A stretch of DNA of 64,000 nucleotides from Streptomyces cinnabarinus (GCF_027270315.1 NZ_CP114413.1:5890001-5954000), one strand, 5' to 3'; positions 50,401-58,642 are shown, numbered from the stretch's first letter. Program-made: numbers and translations. Notes: a model not told the origin generated them from the letters alone.

Positions 50401-53317
50401 GCACAGCTTGAGCCCGCTCCAGGAAGGTCCCGGCGCCGCGGTGGTCGACCTCCAGCAGGGTGAAGGAGGCGAACTGGCCGAGCACCTCGTCGTACGAGGG
50501 ATCCCGCACCGGTCGCGTCAGCCGCGGCACGTTGAGCGTGAAGTGGCGGCTGTTGCTCCAGGTGGCCAGCGTCTCGGCGTACACCGCGAGCAGCAGTCCG
50601 CTCGGGGTCAGCCCGGCCCGCGCCGCCCGTTCCTTCAGGCCTGCCCAGGTCGCGGCGGACAGGACGGTGTCCCGGCGGGTGAACCGCGGTACGTCCACCG
50701 TCGTGGACCGGGCCGGCAACTGGGGCGCCGGGGGCAGCTCGGGCAGGCGGCGCCACCAGTAGTCGTGGGCGCGGCGGTACTCGGGCGTCCCGGTCCGCTC
50801 CGCCTCGGCGCGCACATGGTCGCGGAACGAGCGGGCGGGGGCGGGCGGTCGGGCCTCCGGCTCCTCGTAGAAGCGGGACAGGTCGTCGAAGAGCAGCCGG
50901 CCGGAGGAGAAGTCGGCGATCAGCGAGTCCACGCTGAGATGGACGCGCAGTCCGTCGTCCAGCCGGCTGGCGGTGACCTCGAACAGCGGCCACCGGTCGG
51001 CGGGCCGCACCTCGTGCGACAGCCGCTCCCGGACCGCCGCCAGCTCCGCGTCGGCCGCACCCTTGTCCAGACCGCGCAGATCGGTCACCCGGATCTCGTA
51101 CGGCGGTACCTCGGGCAGGATCCGCTGCTCGTTGCTGTCCGGCAGCATCACCGCCCGCAGCATCTCGTGCCGGTCGATCACCCGCCGCCAGGCCCGCTCG
51201 AAGCGGTCCAGGTCGAGGGCGGGGGCGTCGAACTCGACGTACACATGCGTGGAGACGTTCCCGAGTTCGAAGGCGCCGGTGCGGCCGAGGCAGTACGCCT
51301 GCTGGGTGTCGGTCTGCGGGAAGGGGGCGTACGGGTCGTCCTCGGCGGGCGGTGCCGTGCCGGGCCCGGACCTCGGCTGTTCCCCGAGTGCCGCCGCCAG
51401 CGCCGCGACGGTCGGGGCGTCGTAGAGCAGGTCCTCGGAGACGGACAGCCCGAGATCCCGTTCGATGCGCCCCGCGAGCCGCAGCATGGCGAGCGAGTCC
51501 AGACCGAGGTCGACGAGCGGCTCCTCGCGTCCGGGTGTCCGCGACCCCGGGGCGAGCGAGGCGACCAGTCCGGTCAGATACGCCTCCACCTCGCCGGCCT
51601 CGGGCCCGGCCGTCCACTCGGCGACGACGGCGAGGGACCCGGCGACGAGGGCCGTCCGGGTCGCCCGGCGCCTGATCTTGCCGCTGGAGGTCTTGGGCAC
51701 GGTCGAGGGCCGGACCAGGACCAGCCGGTGCAGCCGTACGTCGAACTCCGCGGTGATCGCCCGGCCGACCTCCCGCGCGACCTCGGCCACCGGCGGCGGC
51801 TCCACCCCGCGCCGCACCTCGGCGACCACGACCAGCCGTTCCGTGCCGTCGCCCGCGGCCACCGCGACGGCCGCCGTGGCATGCGGCAGCAACGCCGGAT
51901 GGGCGCTCTCCGCACAGCGCTCGATGTCCTGGGGATACAGGTTGCGGCCGCGCACGATGATGAGGTCCTTGCTGCGGCCGGTGACGAACAGCTCGCCGTC
52001 GCGCAGGAACCCGAGGTCCCCGGTGCGCAGGAAGGGTCCCTCGCCGCTCGCCGTCGTCGCGCCGAAGACCGTCGCGCTCTCCTCGGGCCGGTTCCAGTAC
52101 CCGCGTGCGACGTTCGGCCCGCCGACCCAGATCTCCCCGACCTGCCCGGGCCCGCACGGCGTCCCGTCGGCCGGATCGACGACGAGCAGCCGCTGTCCGT
52201 CGACGGCGCTCCCGCAGCCGACGACCGTCCGCCGCTGCCCCGCCCCGCCCGGCTCGACCCGGTGCGCCTCCAGCGCGGCCGCGTCCAGCGTGAGGGCGGG
52301 CGCGGCGGTGAGCCGGTCGCCGCAGGACACCATCAGCGTGGCCTCGGCCAGCCCGTAACCGGGCCGCAGGGCCGAGCGGCGCAGGCCCCAGGGGGCGAAG
52401 TGCTCGGCGAACCGGTCGAGACAGGCGGCCGGCACCGGTTCCGCGCCGACGATGACGGTGTCCAGGCTGCTCAGATCCAGCGGCTCGTGCCTGCCGGGGT
52501 CGACGCGCTCCACGCACAGGTCCAGGGCGAACGGCGGTACGGCGGACACCGTGGCGGCGTGCTCGGAGATCGCGCGCAGCCACTGCGCGGGGTCCAGGAC
52601 GAAGGTGCCCGGCGCCATCAGCACCCCGGGGAAACCGCCGACGAGCGGCTGGAGGATGCCGCCGATCAGGCCCATGTCGTGGAACGGCGGCAGCCAGCTG
52701 ACCAGCCGGGACTCCTCCCCGGTCCGGGCGCGCCGCTGGATCTGGGCGGAGTTGTGCAGCAGGTTGCCGTGCGTGACCATCACGCCCTTCGGCACGGCGG
52801 TGCTGCCGGAGGTGTACTGGAGGAAGGCGAGGCTGTCGCCGTCGGCGCCCGGGTCCGTCCAGGACTCCGGATCGGCGGTCAGCGCGTCGGTCGGCAGCCA
52901 GGCCACGTCCGTCAGTTCCGGCAGCCGCCTCCGGATGCCGGCCAGGGCCCGGTCACCGGTGAGCGCGGCGGCGGGCGCCGCGTCCGCGGCGATGGCACCG
53001 AGCCGTGCCGCGTTGCGGGAGTGCGGGGGAGAGGACGGTACGGCGACGGTCCCGGCGTACAGGCAGCCGAGGAACGCGCTCACGTACTCGGCGCCCGGCG
53101 GGTGGAGGATCAGCACCCGGTCGCCCGGGGAGCAGGCGGCCCGTAAGCCCGCGGCCACCTGGCGGGCGTGGCGGTCCAACTGGGCGTAGGTGAGGGCGTT
53201 CTCCGCTCTGCCGTGGCTGTCGAGGAAGACGTAGGCCTGGCGTTGCGGCTGTTCCTCCGCGCGGGTGCGGAGCAGGTCGACGAGGCTGCGGGAGAGTGTC
53301 CTCAGGGGCGTGTTCAT
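47450..53317 (-). CDS. Nonribosomal peptide synthetase: FAAL-ACP-Cy-A(Ox)-PCP
   Basis: A 1955-aa protein from ATG 53317 (GGAGG six bases upstream; ATGA overlap with the methyltransferase). Order: fatty-acyl-AMP ligase (~1-590, SWLPPFHDMGLIGG); ACP (Ser608); heterocyclisation domain (~665-1105, Asp797, Asp802, Ser805 of DxxxxDxxS, SQTPQV); adenylation domain (~1125-1530) with an FMN oxidase domain (~1590-1830, YPSAGGLYP) inserted between core motifs A8 and A10; PCP (Ser1913). No thioesterase or reductase follows. The substrate code, D-L-F-N-F-G-I-V-W-K by my reading, is close to the cysteine code, every change being conservative. Predicted output is an acyl-thiazole. Leu58 is encoded by TTA (53144-53146). 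Product unknown. Confidence 0.93.
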   Translation of the reverse strand: MNTPLRTLSRSLVDLLRTRAEEQPQRQAYVFLDSHGRAENALTYAQLDRHARQVAAGLRAACSPGDRVLILHPPGAEYVSAFLGCLYAGTVAVPSSPPHSRNAARLGAIAADAAPAAALTGDRALAGIRRRLPELTDVAWLPTDALTADPESWTDPGADGDSLAFLQYTSGSTAVPKGVMVTHGNLLHNSAQIQRRARTGEESRLVSWLPPFHDMGLIGGILQPLVGGFPGVLMAPGTFVLDPAQWLRAISEHAATVSAVPPFALDLCVERVDPGRHEPLDLSSLDTVIVGAEPVPAACLDRFAEHFAPWGLRRSALRPGYGLAEATLMVSCGDRLTAAPALTLDAAALEAHRVEPGGAGQRRTVVGCGSAVDGQRLLVVDPADGTPCGPGQVGEIWVGGPNVARGYWNRPEESATVFGATTASGEGPFLRTGDLGFLRDGELFVTGRSKDLIIVRGRNLYPQDIERCAESAHPALLPHATAAVAVAAGDGTERLVVVAEVRRGVEPPPVAEVAREVGRAITAEFDVRLHRLVLVRPSTVPKTSSGKIRRRATRTALVAGSLAVVAEWTAGPEAGEVEAYLTGLVASLAPGSRTPGREEPLVDLGLDSLAMLRLAGRIERDLGLSVSEDLLYDAPTVAALAAALGEQPRSGPGTAPPAEDDPYAPFPQTDTQQAYCLGRTGAFELGNVSTHVYVEFDAPALDLDRFERAWRRVIDRHEMLRAVMLPDSNEQRILPEVPPYEIRVTDLRGLDKGAADAELAAVRERLSHEVRPADRWPLFEVTASRLDDGLRVHLSVDSLIADFSSGRLLFDDLSRFYEEPEARPPAPARSFRDHVRAEAERTGTPEYRRAHDYWWRRLPELPPAPQLPARSTTVDVPRFTRRDTVLSAATWAGLKERAARAGLTPSGLLLAVYAETLATWSNSRHFTLNVPRLTRPVRDPSYDEVLGQFASFTLLEVDHRGAGTFLERAQAVQRRLRSDLRHSAVSGVEVLRELMRLRSGYDRALMPVVMTSNLAFAAETPTALERLLTPVFTISQTPQVTLDCQAHERSGALLLNWDSVDELFPAGLVDDMFDAQTALLHRLATDEDAWSRPAPLPLPEQRHPDAGPERAVPDLQVQQLFERQVVLRPDAPAVIAPDLTLSYAALADASRRVARWLRAHGARPGHLVAVVMEKGWEQVVAAYGVLFSGAAYLPIDPDLPARRVRQLLERGEVGLVLTQSRLTLDWPDGLLRLCVDQPLPADTETPLPAPGSPGDLVYTMFTSGSTGEPKGVMVSHRALVNCVRETLDTFRITEADRCLAVTALHHDLSAFDLFGLLGAGGAVVVPAAADRRDPAHWAELIARHGVTVWNSVPAMMEMLLASGARPGPLRLVFLGGDWIPLPVPGRLRERVPGVRVVSIGGPTETTVWSIWYPVADVDPDWRSIPYGTPLANVRYRVLDDRLRDCPDWVTGEMYVSGVCLADGYWRDPDRTDAVFVRHPETGERMYRTGDLGRWRSEGTLEFMGRADFQVQIRGQRIEPGEIETALLAHPDVTSAVVTATAHAEGPGHDGLVAYVIPKEHAIPKEHVASKDPAVPKDPAVPDEATDTAAFEAGRRAGITLLDPLARAEFKLARHGLRREPERRRVALPRVPAEPSRRRSDRAFLPEPVTLPELSACLGLLGQDEVDGLAKCRYPSAGGLYPVQTYVQVKSVAGLAPGAYYVDPDENALVPLTEGARVGADVHAGHNRAVVDAAGFTLFLVADLDAIEPMYGSLARDLCLLEAGYMGQLLMDWAAGTDVGLCPIGELDFEPLKPEFALGERHVLAHALVGGRVDRTAAAPVAASLPDRLRGWLRDRLPAHMVPEHVLTLDSWPLSANGKVDRRRLPAPRQTGPASGYVAPRTPTEQQLATLWCEVLDVPRVGIQDNFFDLGGHSLAATRLIARIRDRFEISIGLREVFTSRTVADLASTVDQRRAG
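48576..48660. repeat. 18-bp tandem repeats at the A8/oxidase junction of the NRPS
   Basis: The unit GGGACGGCAGGGTCCTTC is present twice exactly (48576-48593, 48594-48611), followed by three diverged 18-bp units. They encode in-frame six-residue repeats (IPKEHA, IPKEHV, ASKDPA, VPKDPA) that form a flexible linker before the oxidase. Confidence 0.8.
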
Positions 53318-54069
53318 GCTGTTCCTCCGGTCGTTCCCGTGGTGGTTGTCCTCGTGAGGGCGGGCTTGTCCGCGCGCACCCATTTCGTCGGCACCCAGGG
53401 CCCGCTCCACCACATGCGGTGGCCCACGTCGGCGCGGGTGACGTTCCGGGCGCCGGCGGCGAGCAGGAGATCGCGGTACTGGGCGGTGTGGAAGATGTCG
53501 ACGATGAGCAGCCGGCCGCCCGGCCGCAGCACCCGGTACGCCTCGCACACCGCCTCCGCGCGGCCCCGCGCGTCGGTGATGTTGTGCAGGGCCATGCTGG
53601 AGATCACCAGGTCGAACCGGTCGTCCTCCAGGGGCAGTTCCCGCATGTCGGCGGTGACCAGGTCGATCCGCTCGGCGACCCGCTCCCGGCCGGCGTTGTC
53701 CAGCGTGGTCCGCGCGCGGTTCCCGGACTGGTCGACCGAGCGCCACAGGTCGACGCCGGTCACCCGCCCCCGGGGCACTCTGCGGGCGACCGCGGTCAGC
53801 ACCGCGCCCCGCCCGCACCCGAGGTCCAGCACCTGCTCGTCGCCCCGCAGCCCGAGCCCGTCCAGCAGCTCCTCCCAGACCAGGAACTTGCCCCGCACAC
53901 TGGCGTGCAGGAACAGCCCGGCCGGTGCGGCCGTCACCGCCGGGATCCGCAGCAGCCGGCGGGGCGCGCCGGCCGCGACCGCGAGCAGCGGCACCAGGAC
54001 CGAGGCGCCGAGCCCGATCGCCCAGCCCGGCCCGTCCACGCCGTAGCGGCCCCTGGACCGGGCTACCAC
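53314..54069 (-). CDS. Class I SAM-dependent methyltransferase
   Basis: A 251-aa protein from GTG 54069, overlapping the thioesterase stop by 7 bp and the NRPS start by ATGA, so coupling is tight. One N-terminal hydrophobic helix (GLGASVLVPLLAVAAGA) suggests membrane association. The methyltransferase fold is complete: VLDLGCGRGAVL (~82-93), GVDLW, DLVISSMALHNI and LRPGGRLLIVDIF. The presumed substrate is the acyl-thiazole or its carboxylate, based on context only. Confidence 0.88.
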   Translation of the reverse strand: MVARSRGRYGVDGPGWAIGLGASVLVPLLAVAAGAPRRLLRIPAVTAAPAGLFLHASVRGKFLVWEELLDGLGLRGDEQVLDLGCGRGAVLTAVARRVPRGRVTGVDLWRSVDQSGNRARTTLDNAGRERVAERIDLVTADMRELPLEDDRFDLVISSMALHNITDARGRAEAVCEAYRVLRPGGRLLIVDIFHTAQYRDLLLAAGARNVTRADVGHRMWWSGPWVPTKWVRADKPALTRTTTTGTTGGTA

Positions 54070-54812
54070 GCCAACTCCCGTGCCACGAAGGTCAGAACGG
54101 CCTCGGCGGAGGTGAAGACGAAGAAGTGGTCGCCGTCGAAGACCCGGACCGTGACATCGGTGCCGAGGTCCCGCCAGTGCTCCACCTCGTCCGGCGCGGC
54201 GGCGGGGTCGTCGGCACCGGCCAGGGCGAGCAGCGGGATACCGGGGCGCAGGGCGTCCAGGGCCCGGTAGGTCTCGGCGGCCTCGAAGTCGGCGCGCAAC
54301 TGGGGCAGGAAGAGGGCGAGCCACTCCTCGTCGGCGAGCAACTCCGGCGGTACGCCGCCGAGTCGGCGCAGGCCCGCCACGAACTCCGCGTCCGGCAGCC
54401 GGTGCATCGCCGGAGTGCGGCGCGGGACGTGCGGCGGCACACTGCCGGAGACCACCAGCGCGGCCGGCGGCCGGTCCGACTCCTGGAGGGCGAGGGCGAG
54501 TTCATAGGCCAGCAGCGCCCCCATGCTGTGCCCGAACAGGACGTACGGCAGCCCTTCGGCCCGGCGGGCGAGGGGGCCTTCGAGCCGTTCCGCGAGCCGT
54601 GCCACCGATCTCTCGGCGGGCTCGGTCACCCGGATCTCCCGGCCGGGCAACTGGACGGGGACGACCTCGGTGCCCGGGCCGAGCAGACTCTGCCAGGGCC
54701 GGAAGACCGAGCCTCCGGCGCCGCCATGGGGGACGCAGAAGAGCCGGACCTGGGGACAGGGGGCACCCGGCAGGGCGCGCGGGAACCACGGTTGTTCTGT
54801 TGTGACACTCAC
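54063..54812 (-). CDS. Type II thioesterase
   Basis: A 249-aa alpha/beta-hydrolase of the GrsT/RifR group from GTG 54812. Catalytic Ser96 in FGHSMGA; Asp in AGADDP; His in DGDHFF. N-terminal CVPHGGAGGSVF is typical. Such enzymes clear blocked carrier proteins or release products. It is the only candidate release enzyme in the operon because the NRPS lacks a C-terminal thioesterase. Followed by the methyltransferase with overlap. Confidence 0.93.
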   Translation of the reverse strand: MSVTTEQPWFPRALPGAPCPQVRLFCVPHGGAGGSVFRPWQSLLGPGTEVVPVQLPGREIRVTEPAERSVARLAERLEGPLARRAEGLPYVLFGHSMGALLAYELALALQESDRPPAALVVSGSVPPHVPRRTPAMHRLPDAEFVAGLRRLGGVPPELLADEEWLALFLPQLRADFEAAETYRALDALRPGIPLLALAGADDPAAAPDEVEHWRDLGTDVTVRVFDGDHFFVFTSAEAVLTFVARELAW

Positions 54813-54900
54813 AGGCAGGCACAGGCTTTCGCTTCAACGGTGACGGGACACGTCACACGCGGGGACGGATGAGGTGTACGGCGTGCGCGCGGGCGCGGGA

Positions 54901-56400
54901 TCACGCCTTGCGCCGCCGGTGGTCCAGATAGAGGGCGAGGGCGCCGAGGGCGAGCGCCGTGTGCGGGCCGGACCGGCCGCCCTGGGACCGGGTCGGTACG
55001 ACCTCGCTGAACTGCACACGCAGAGCGCGGTCGGCGATGTCGTCGTTCAGGGCCCGGAGCTGTTCGGAGGCCCCGGCCTGGGTGAGCGTGGCCTCCAGCA
55101 GCCGCCGGGCCGACGCCTGCGGGGAGCCGGCCTCGCGCACCATGTGCAGGACGATCCGGGGGACCTCGCGCTGGAAGACGTCGACCAGCGCGAGCTCGGG
55201 CGCCAGACAGCGCACCGAGCCCTCCAGGTTGGCGAAGGACTTGCCGAGCAGGGAGACCGCCGGACAGGAGGCGATGCCCCTGCGGGTGGACTTCTCCAGC
55301 ACGCTGGTGAGCGTGATGCCGAAGTTCAGCTCATCCAGGGAGGCCGTCGCGACCTTCGGCACCAGCGCCGCCATGTCCTGGGAGAACCCCGGGATGTCCG
55401 ACCACGGTGTGGTGCGGCCCATCTCCACCCAGGCCTTGGCCAGGCCGTGCCCGTCGTTCTGGGCGACGGCCATCAGCACCAGCAGCAGTCGCATGCTGGT
55501 CCGCTGGTCGATCCGGCCGATCATGCCCCAGTCGATCAGCGTGGCCTCGCCGTCGCCGGTGACGAAGACGTTCCCGGCGTGCGGATCGGCGTGATAGACG
55601 CGCTCGATGAAGTAGCTGCGGTACATGAACGCGATCAGCTCACGGCTGACGGCCAGCCGGTCGCGGTCGCGCAGGGCGGCCGGGTCCGCCTTGCGCACGG
55701 AGACGCCGGGCGCCATGGACTGCACCAGGACGCCCTCGGTGGCGGCGAGGACGTGCGGCACGGACAGCCGCTCGAAGCCGCGCAGGGCCTCGCGCGCCCG
55801 GTCCATGTTCGCCGCCTCCTTGGTGAAGTCCAGCTCGGGTTCCATGGCGTCGAAGACGCCCCCGAGCATCGCCTCCACGTCGACGACCGCGCTGAACCGC
55901 GGCGCGGCCCGGGCGATCAGCCGCGCGGCCTTGCGCAGCAGCGCCATGTCGGTCAGGACCGTGTCCCGGATCCCGGGCCGCTGCACCTTGATCACCCCGG
56001 GCCGGCCGTCGGCCAGGGTGACCCGGTGCACCTGCGCGAGGGAGGCCGCGCCCAGCGGACGCTCGACGTCGATGTCGTCGAAGCGCCGCTTCCAGTCCGG
56101 CCCGAGGTTCCGCTCCAGCACCGGCTCCAGCTCGGAGAAGGGCTGGACGTCCACCTCGTCGTGCAGGTTCTGGAGCTCCTCGATCATGATCGGGGAGACC
56201 ATGTCCGGCCGGGTGGAGAGCATCTGACCGATCTTCACGTAGAAGGGGCCGAGGCTCTCCAGGGCGCCGCGCACGGCCCGGGCCCGCCGCCGCTCCCGGT
56301 CGTCCGGGCCGTCGGACGGCGGGGCCGACCGGGTCTCGCCGACGACCTGCCGCAGTACGGCGGCCACCGTCCGCAGCCGGCTGCCCGTGCGCGGGGCCAT
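54901..56400 (-). CDS. ABC1/UbiB-family atypical kinase in the NRPS operon
   Basis: A 499-aa protein from ATG 56400. Motifs: KxGQ in FYVKIGQMLS (Lys56-Gln59), Ala-rich loop PLGAASLAQVHR, VIKVQRPG, YHADPHAGNVF and LIDWGMIG (DFG reads DWG). A C-terminal hydrophobic stretch (TALALGALALYLDHRRRKA) ends in basic residues, like UbiB membrane anchors. It is only distantly like the ABC1 gene at 21389. Located 24 bp after the operon's first gene and 88 bp before the thioesterase. Possible roles: quinone/lipid handling, a membrane-linked kinase for the product, or self-resistance; undecided. Confidence 0.88.
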   Translation of the reverse strand: MAPRTGSRLRTVAAVLRQVVGETRSAPPSDGPDDRERRRARAVRGALESLGPFYVKIGQMLSTRPDMVSPIMIEELQNLHDEVDVQPFSELEPVLERNLGPDWKRRFDDIDVERPLGAASLAQVHRVTLADGRPGVIKVQRPGIRDTVLTDMALLRKAARLIARAAPRFSAVVDVEAMLGGVFDAMEPELDFTKEAANMDRAREALRGFERLSVPHVLAATEGVLVQSMAPGVSVRKADPAALRDRDRLAVSRELIAFMYRSYFIERVYHADPHAGNVFVTGDGEATLIDWGMIGRIDQRTSMRLLLVLMAVAQNDGHGLAKAWVEMGRTTPWSDIPGFSQDMAALVPKVATASLDELNFGITLTSVLEKSTRRGIASCPAVSLLGKSFANLEGSVRCLAPELALVDVFQREVPRIVLHMVREAGSPQASARRLLEATLTQAGASEQLRALNDDIADRALRVQFSEVVPTRSQGGRSGPHTALALGALALYLDHRRRKA

Positions 56401-56424
56401 GAGCAGGGGTCCTTTCGGCCTCGG

Positions 56425-56925
56425 TCAGGCCTTCTTGCCCGCCGCGCTTCTGGTGACCGCTCCGACGGCCCCGCCGACGGCACCGGCGGCGCCGAGCAGT
56501 GGCTCGACCGCCTTCAGGGCCTCCGTCAACAGGCCGACCACCTCGGTCAGTTGCTGGAGCTGCTGGGGGAGTGCGGCCAGTTGCTGTGCCATGTCACCGG
56601 CGGCGGCGAGGGGGGTGCCGACGGCCGCGAGCGGGGCGCTGGACGCGGCTGGGACTGCGGCCCCGACTCCCGCACCCGCTCCGGAGAGCAGCGCGAGGGC
56701 CGCGAGGTTCTTGTTCTTGCTCTTGTTCTTCTTGTCGTCGTCCTGGAGCAGGGACATGGCCGCGATCGTGCGCAGCGTGTCCCCGGGCACGGCGGCTAAC
56801 GCGCCCGCCGGCAGTCCGAAGGGCAGATCGTCGTCATCGTCGCGGTCGAGCAGGTCGTCCCAGGCCTTCTTCCAGTCGTCGGCGACGTCACCGTAGAAGT
56901 CCTTGATCGTGTCGATGGTGCCCAT
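56425..56925 (-). CDS. 166-aa unknown protein, first gene of the NRPS operon, contains TTA codon
   Basis: From ATG 56925 with AAGGA five bases upstream. Acidic N-terminus (DRDDDDDLPFG), a Lys/Asn patch (KKNKSKNKN) and an Ala/Gln/Leu-rich helical C-terminus (QLAALPQQLQQLTEVVGLL, LLGAAGAVGGAVGAV), somewhat phasin-like. No recognised domain. Codon 43 is TTA (56797-56799). As the leading gene of the operon, delayed translation here could also affect downstream expression. Function unknown; a scaffold or lipid-binding protein is only a guess. Confidence 0.78.
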   Translation of the reverse strand: MGTIDTIKDFYGDVADDWKKAWDDLLDRDDDDDLPFGLPAGALAAVPGDTLRTIAAMSLLQDDDKKNKSKNKNLAALALLSGAGAGVGAAVPAASSAPLAAVGTPLAAAGDMAQQLAALPQQLQQLTEVVGLLTEALKAVEPLLGAAGAVGGAVGAVTRSAAGKKA

Positions 56926-57177
56926 ACGGATCCTTCCTGGCGCTGTTGCGCTGAATGGGGGGAAATAGGGTCCGAAGCGTTGAAAAACTTAGCAACAGAT
57001 ATGGAAAGAGAGAAGTAATAGAACTTTGCACCAGTTGCCGATGTTTGCCGGTTCTGTTTCGGGTTCTGAGCGATCGACCAGGGCATATGCCCGGGGGAAG
57101 TGAGGGGTACCCGGTCCCGGGTGGCCGTTTCCGCTGTCCCGGCTTCAGCCGTGAGGGTGAAATGTAGGGTGGTGAAG
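56926..57177. promoter_or_regulatory. AT-rich divergent regulatory region between the NRPS operon and SRAP gene
   Basis: About 252 bp clearly poorer in G+C than its surroundings (especially 56960-57065). It must hold the leftward NRPS-operon promoter and probably the SRAP promoter. An inverted repeat GTTG...CAAC (56979-56996) and A/T runs are visible; I cannot place -35/-10 boxes securely. It also marks the edge between accessory and core DNA. Confidence 0.55.
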
Positions 57178-57993
57178 ATGTGCGGACGGTACGCGTCGAG
57201 TCGTAAACCCGAGGACCTGGCCGGGATCTTCGAGATCGAGAAGTGGGAGCCCGAGGAGACCCTGGAGCCCGACTACAACGTCGCGCCCACCAAAGAGGTC
57301 TACGCGGTTCTGGACCGTGCCCTGAAGGACACCGACGACAAGCGGCCGGTCCGCCAGCTGCGCAGGCTCAAATGGGGACTCGTCCCGTCCTGGTCCAAGA
57401 CGCCCGAGGGCGGCGCCCGGATGATCAACGCCCGCGCCGAGACCGTCCACGAGAAGCCGTCCTACCGCCGCGCCTTCACCACCCGCCGCTGCATCCTGCC
57501 CGCCGATGGCTACTACGAGTGGGTCACCGGCACCGCCGAGCGGGAACTGGAGGTCGAGGGCAGGAAGAAGCGCCCGCGCAAGCAGCCGTACTTCGTGCTG
57601 CCCGCCGACGGCTCCGTGTTCGCGATGGCCGGGCTGTACGAGTTCTGGCGGGACAAGACCCTGCCCGACGACCATCCGCAGGCGTGGTGGGTGACCTGTT
57701 CCGTGATCACCACCGAGGCGGAGGCCACCCCGCTCGCCGTGTCCCCGGCCGACGGGCCGCGCACCCTCGCCGACATCCACCCCCGGATGCCGCTGATGCT
57801 CACCCCGGACCACTGGGACTCCTGGCTGGACCCCGCCCGCACCGACCCCGACGACCTCCGCGAGCTGCTCGCCCCGCCGCCCGCCGGACTGCTGCGCGCC
57901 TACCCGGTGACCACCGCCGTCAGCAACGTCCGCAACAACGGCCCGGAGCTGCTGAAGGAGCTGGAGGGGCCCGAGGAGGGCACACTCTTCTGA
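57178..57993 (+). CDS. SRAP-domain protein (HMCES/YedK-type abasic-site DNA crosslinker)
   Basis: A 271-aa protein from ATG 57178. The catalytic Cys2 follows the initiator Met (MCGRYAS), and Asn34 (NVAPT), the Glu in GYYEWV and His ~201 in IHPRMP complete the active site. It forms a protective covalent bond with abasic sites in single-stranded DNA. The start is secure because Cys must be residue 2. Followed directly by a hydrolase gene. Confidence 0.93.
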   Translation: MCGRYASSRKPEDLAGIFEIEKWEPEETLEPDYNVAPTKEVYAVLDRALKDTDDKRPVRQLRRLKWGLVPSWSKTPEGGARMINARAETVHEKPSYRRAFTTRRCILPADGYYEWVTGTAERELEVEGRKKRPRKQPYFVLPADGSVFAMAGLYEFWRDKTLPDDHPQAWWVTCSVITTEAEATPLAVSPADGPRTLADIHPRMPLMLTPDHWDSWLDPARTDPDDLRELLAPPPAGLLRAYPVTTAVSNVRNNGPELLKELEGPEEGTLF

Positions 57994-57994
57994 T

Positions 57995-58642
57995 GTGACG
58001 AGCGAGTCTGTTGTGAGCACCGAGACCATCAGCACGGACGCGGGCGACGCCCGTATCACCTGGCACCCGGCCGGCAAGGCACGCCTCGTGCTGGCCGTCA
58101 GCCACGGCGCGGGCGGCGGCATCGAGGCCCGCGACCTGAAGGCACTCGCCCAGGTCCTGCCCGAGCACGGTGTGACCGTCGCCCTCGTCGAGCAGCCCTG
58201 GCGGGTGGCCGGCAAGAAGGTCGCCCCCGCTCCGAAGACCCTGGACGTCGGCTGGCGGGGCGTGTGGCCGGCACTGGCCGCGCCCGGCCTGCCGGTGATC
58301 TCCGGCGGCCGCAGCGCCGGCGCCCGCGTCGCCTGCCGTACCGCCACGGAGCTCGGCGCCCACGCCGTCCTCGCCCTCAGCTTCCCGCTGCACCCGCCGG
58401 GCAAGCCCGAGAAGTCCCGCGCGCAGGAGCTGCTCGGCGCCGGGGTGCCCACCCTCGTCGCCCAGGGCGGCAACGACCCCTTCGGAAAGCCCGAGGAGTT
58501 CCCGGACGGCTCCTACGACCTGGTCGAGGTTCCGCACGGCGACCACGGCTTCGCCGTCCCCAAGCGCGCCGACATCACCCAGGCGCAGGCGTTGGCCCTG
58601 ATCACCGATGCCGTAGTGAAGTGGACCACGTCACGCAGGTAA
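57995..58642 (+). CDS. Alpha/beta-hydrolase (KANL3/Tex30-like, dienelactone-hydrolase type)
   Basis: A 215-aa protein from GTG 57995, one base after the SRAP stop; GTG 58013 is an alternative start. Nucleophile in GGRSAGAR (GxSxG), Asp in GGNDPFG and His in HGDHGFAV. Substrate unknown. Its stop at 58642 lies just before the SigR-type promoter of sigR. Confidence 0.85.
   Translation: MTSESVVSTETISTDAGDARITWHPAGKARLVLAVSHGAGGGIEARDLKALAQVLPEHGVTVALVEQPWRVAGKKVAPAPKTLDVGWRGVWPALAAPGLPVISGGRSAGARVACRTATELGAHAVLALSFPLHPPGKPEKSRAQELLGAGVPTLVAQGGNDPFGKPEEFPDGSYDLVEVPHGDHGFAVPKRADITQAQALALITDAVVKWTTSRR

Noticed and set aside
47069..53146. Very long plus-strand open frame (2025 codons) opposite the NRPS
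   Set aside because: It is the antisense shadow of the high-GC NRPS gene; the translation is low-complexity (Gly, Arg, Gln, Val) with no domains, while the minus strand has complete catalytic motifs.
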